Shown one piece after another: positions 12,727-12,910 of a DNA stretch of 12,910 nt. Below the pieces are notes generated by a model, which made no database searches, had not been told where the DNA came from, and saw nothing but the letters and a program-made list of their open reading frames with translations. The stretch's first letter is position 1. Each line of letters begins with the position of its first letter. The translations under genes and the position numbers were made by a program. Source of the DNA: CAZRNB01 sp964601355 (GTDB lineage Bacteria; Planctomycetota; Phycisphaerae; Sedimentisphaerales; Anaerobacaceae); contig CAZRNB010000089.1 in assembly GCA_964601355.1 (NCBI GenBank), forward strand, positions 1-12,910, in the 5' to 3' direction.

Positions 12727-12872
12727 CTCAAACTGACCGGTTTTTACAATTGATTATACGGCAACGAGATAACGACGGATGTCATTCCCGCGAGAGCGGG
12801 AATCCATTGCTACGAAATGATAAATGGATACCCGCTCTCGCGGGTATGACAATACAAATTGGTCAGTTTGAG
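12727..12872. repeat. Nested palindromic MITE-like element
   Basis: Perfect 12-base terminal inverted repeats CTCAAACTGACC (12727-12738) and GGTCAGTTTGAG (12861-12872) enclose a second inverted pair, TGTCATTCCCGCGAGAGCGG... (12780-12808) against its near complement (12823-12851). Each inner arm is itself a hairpin (CCCGC-GAGA-GCGGG and CCCGC-TCTC-GCGGG). There is no open frame inside, so it would be non-autonomous. The core is the same type as the repeat at 2819-2889. The remaining bases to the window end are AT-rich and show nothing I can support. Confidence 0.75.
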
Positions 12873-12910
12873 TAATTTTAATTTTATTATCGCAAAATAG
12901 ATTTGGTCTG

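Overview
The window looks like an accessory stretch of a heterotrophic, polysaccharide-degrading bacterium. The best guess is a Planctomycetota genome of the Phycisphaerae/Sedimentisphaerales kind. That placement is inferred from the mix of secreted glycan-degrading enzymes, a Tat-exported aldo/keto reductase, DUF4160-DUF2442 and nucleotidyltransferase gene pairs, and many palindromic intergenic repeats. No phylogenetic marker gene is complete, so it is only moderately supported.

Layout. Bases 2-1906 hold the 3' part of a membrane protein with two DUF4350/glutamine-amidotransferase-like domains. A DUF486 (DMT-type) membrane protein follows at 1985-2341. Next comes an MNT nucleotidyltransferase (2420-2731) whose HEPN/DUF86 partner is wrecked: its first ~20 and last ~25 residues can still be read on either side of a palindromic repeat that has replaced the middle. 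From 2989 to 7303 there are three fragments that read as pieces of 5S rRNA, each directly after a coding-sequence end. They lie among a two-helix coiled-coil membrane protein (3154-3825), a DUF4160-DUF2442 pair (4078-4606), a secreted GH26 beta-mannanase (4922-6040), a second divergent DUF4160-DUF2442 pair (6088-6605) and a four-helix membrane protein (6653-7285).

A secreted TIM-barrel glycosidase-like protein (7475-9376) follows. It has the same promoter module (TTGACT-17-TACACT plus ~50 conserved bases) as the mannanase, so the two are probably co-regulated. In the mannanase copy a 163-base highly folded segment sits between the promoter and the gene. At 9555-10146 two overlapping genes encode a small protein and a nucleotidyltransferase-fold protein, arranged like a toxin-antitoxin pair. 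A Tat-lipoprotein aldo/keto reductase (10199-11113) is followed by a TTCTAACGGGG repeat cluster.

The right end is on the minus strand. A PL1 pectate lyase runs from 12678 down to 11563 but is split by an in-frame TAA at codon 33, just after its signal peptide. A small coiled-coil protein ending in an EF-hand/dockerin-type calcium loop lies 13 bases downstream (11549-11358). The window ends in a nested palindromic element with 12-base terminal inverted repeats. Its core is of the same repeat type as the one inside the HEPN gene.

Taken together, the functional theme is extracellular breakdown of plant-type polysaccharides (mannan, pectin and an unknown glycan). This is interleaved with small toxin-antitoxin-like modules and repeat-driven gene disruption.
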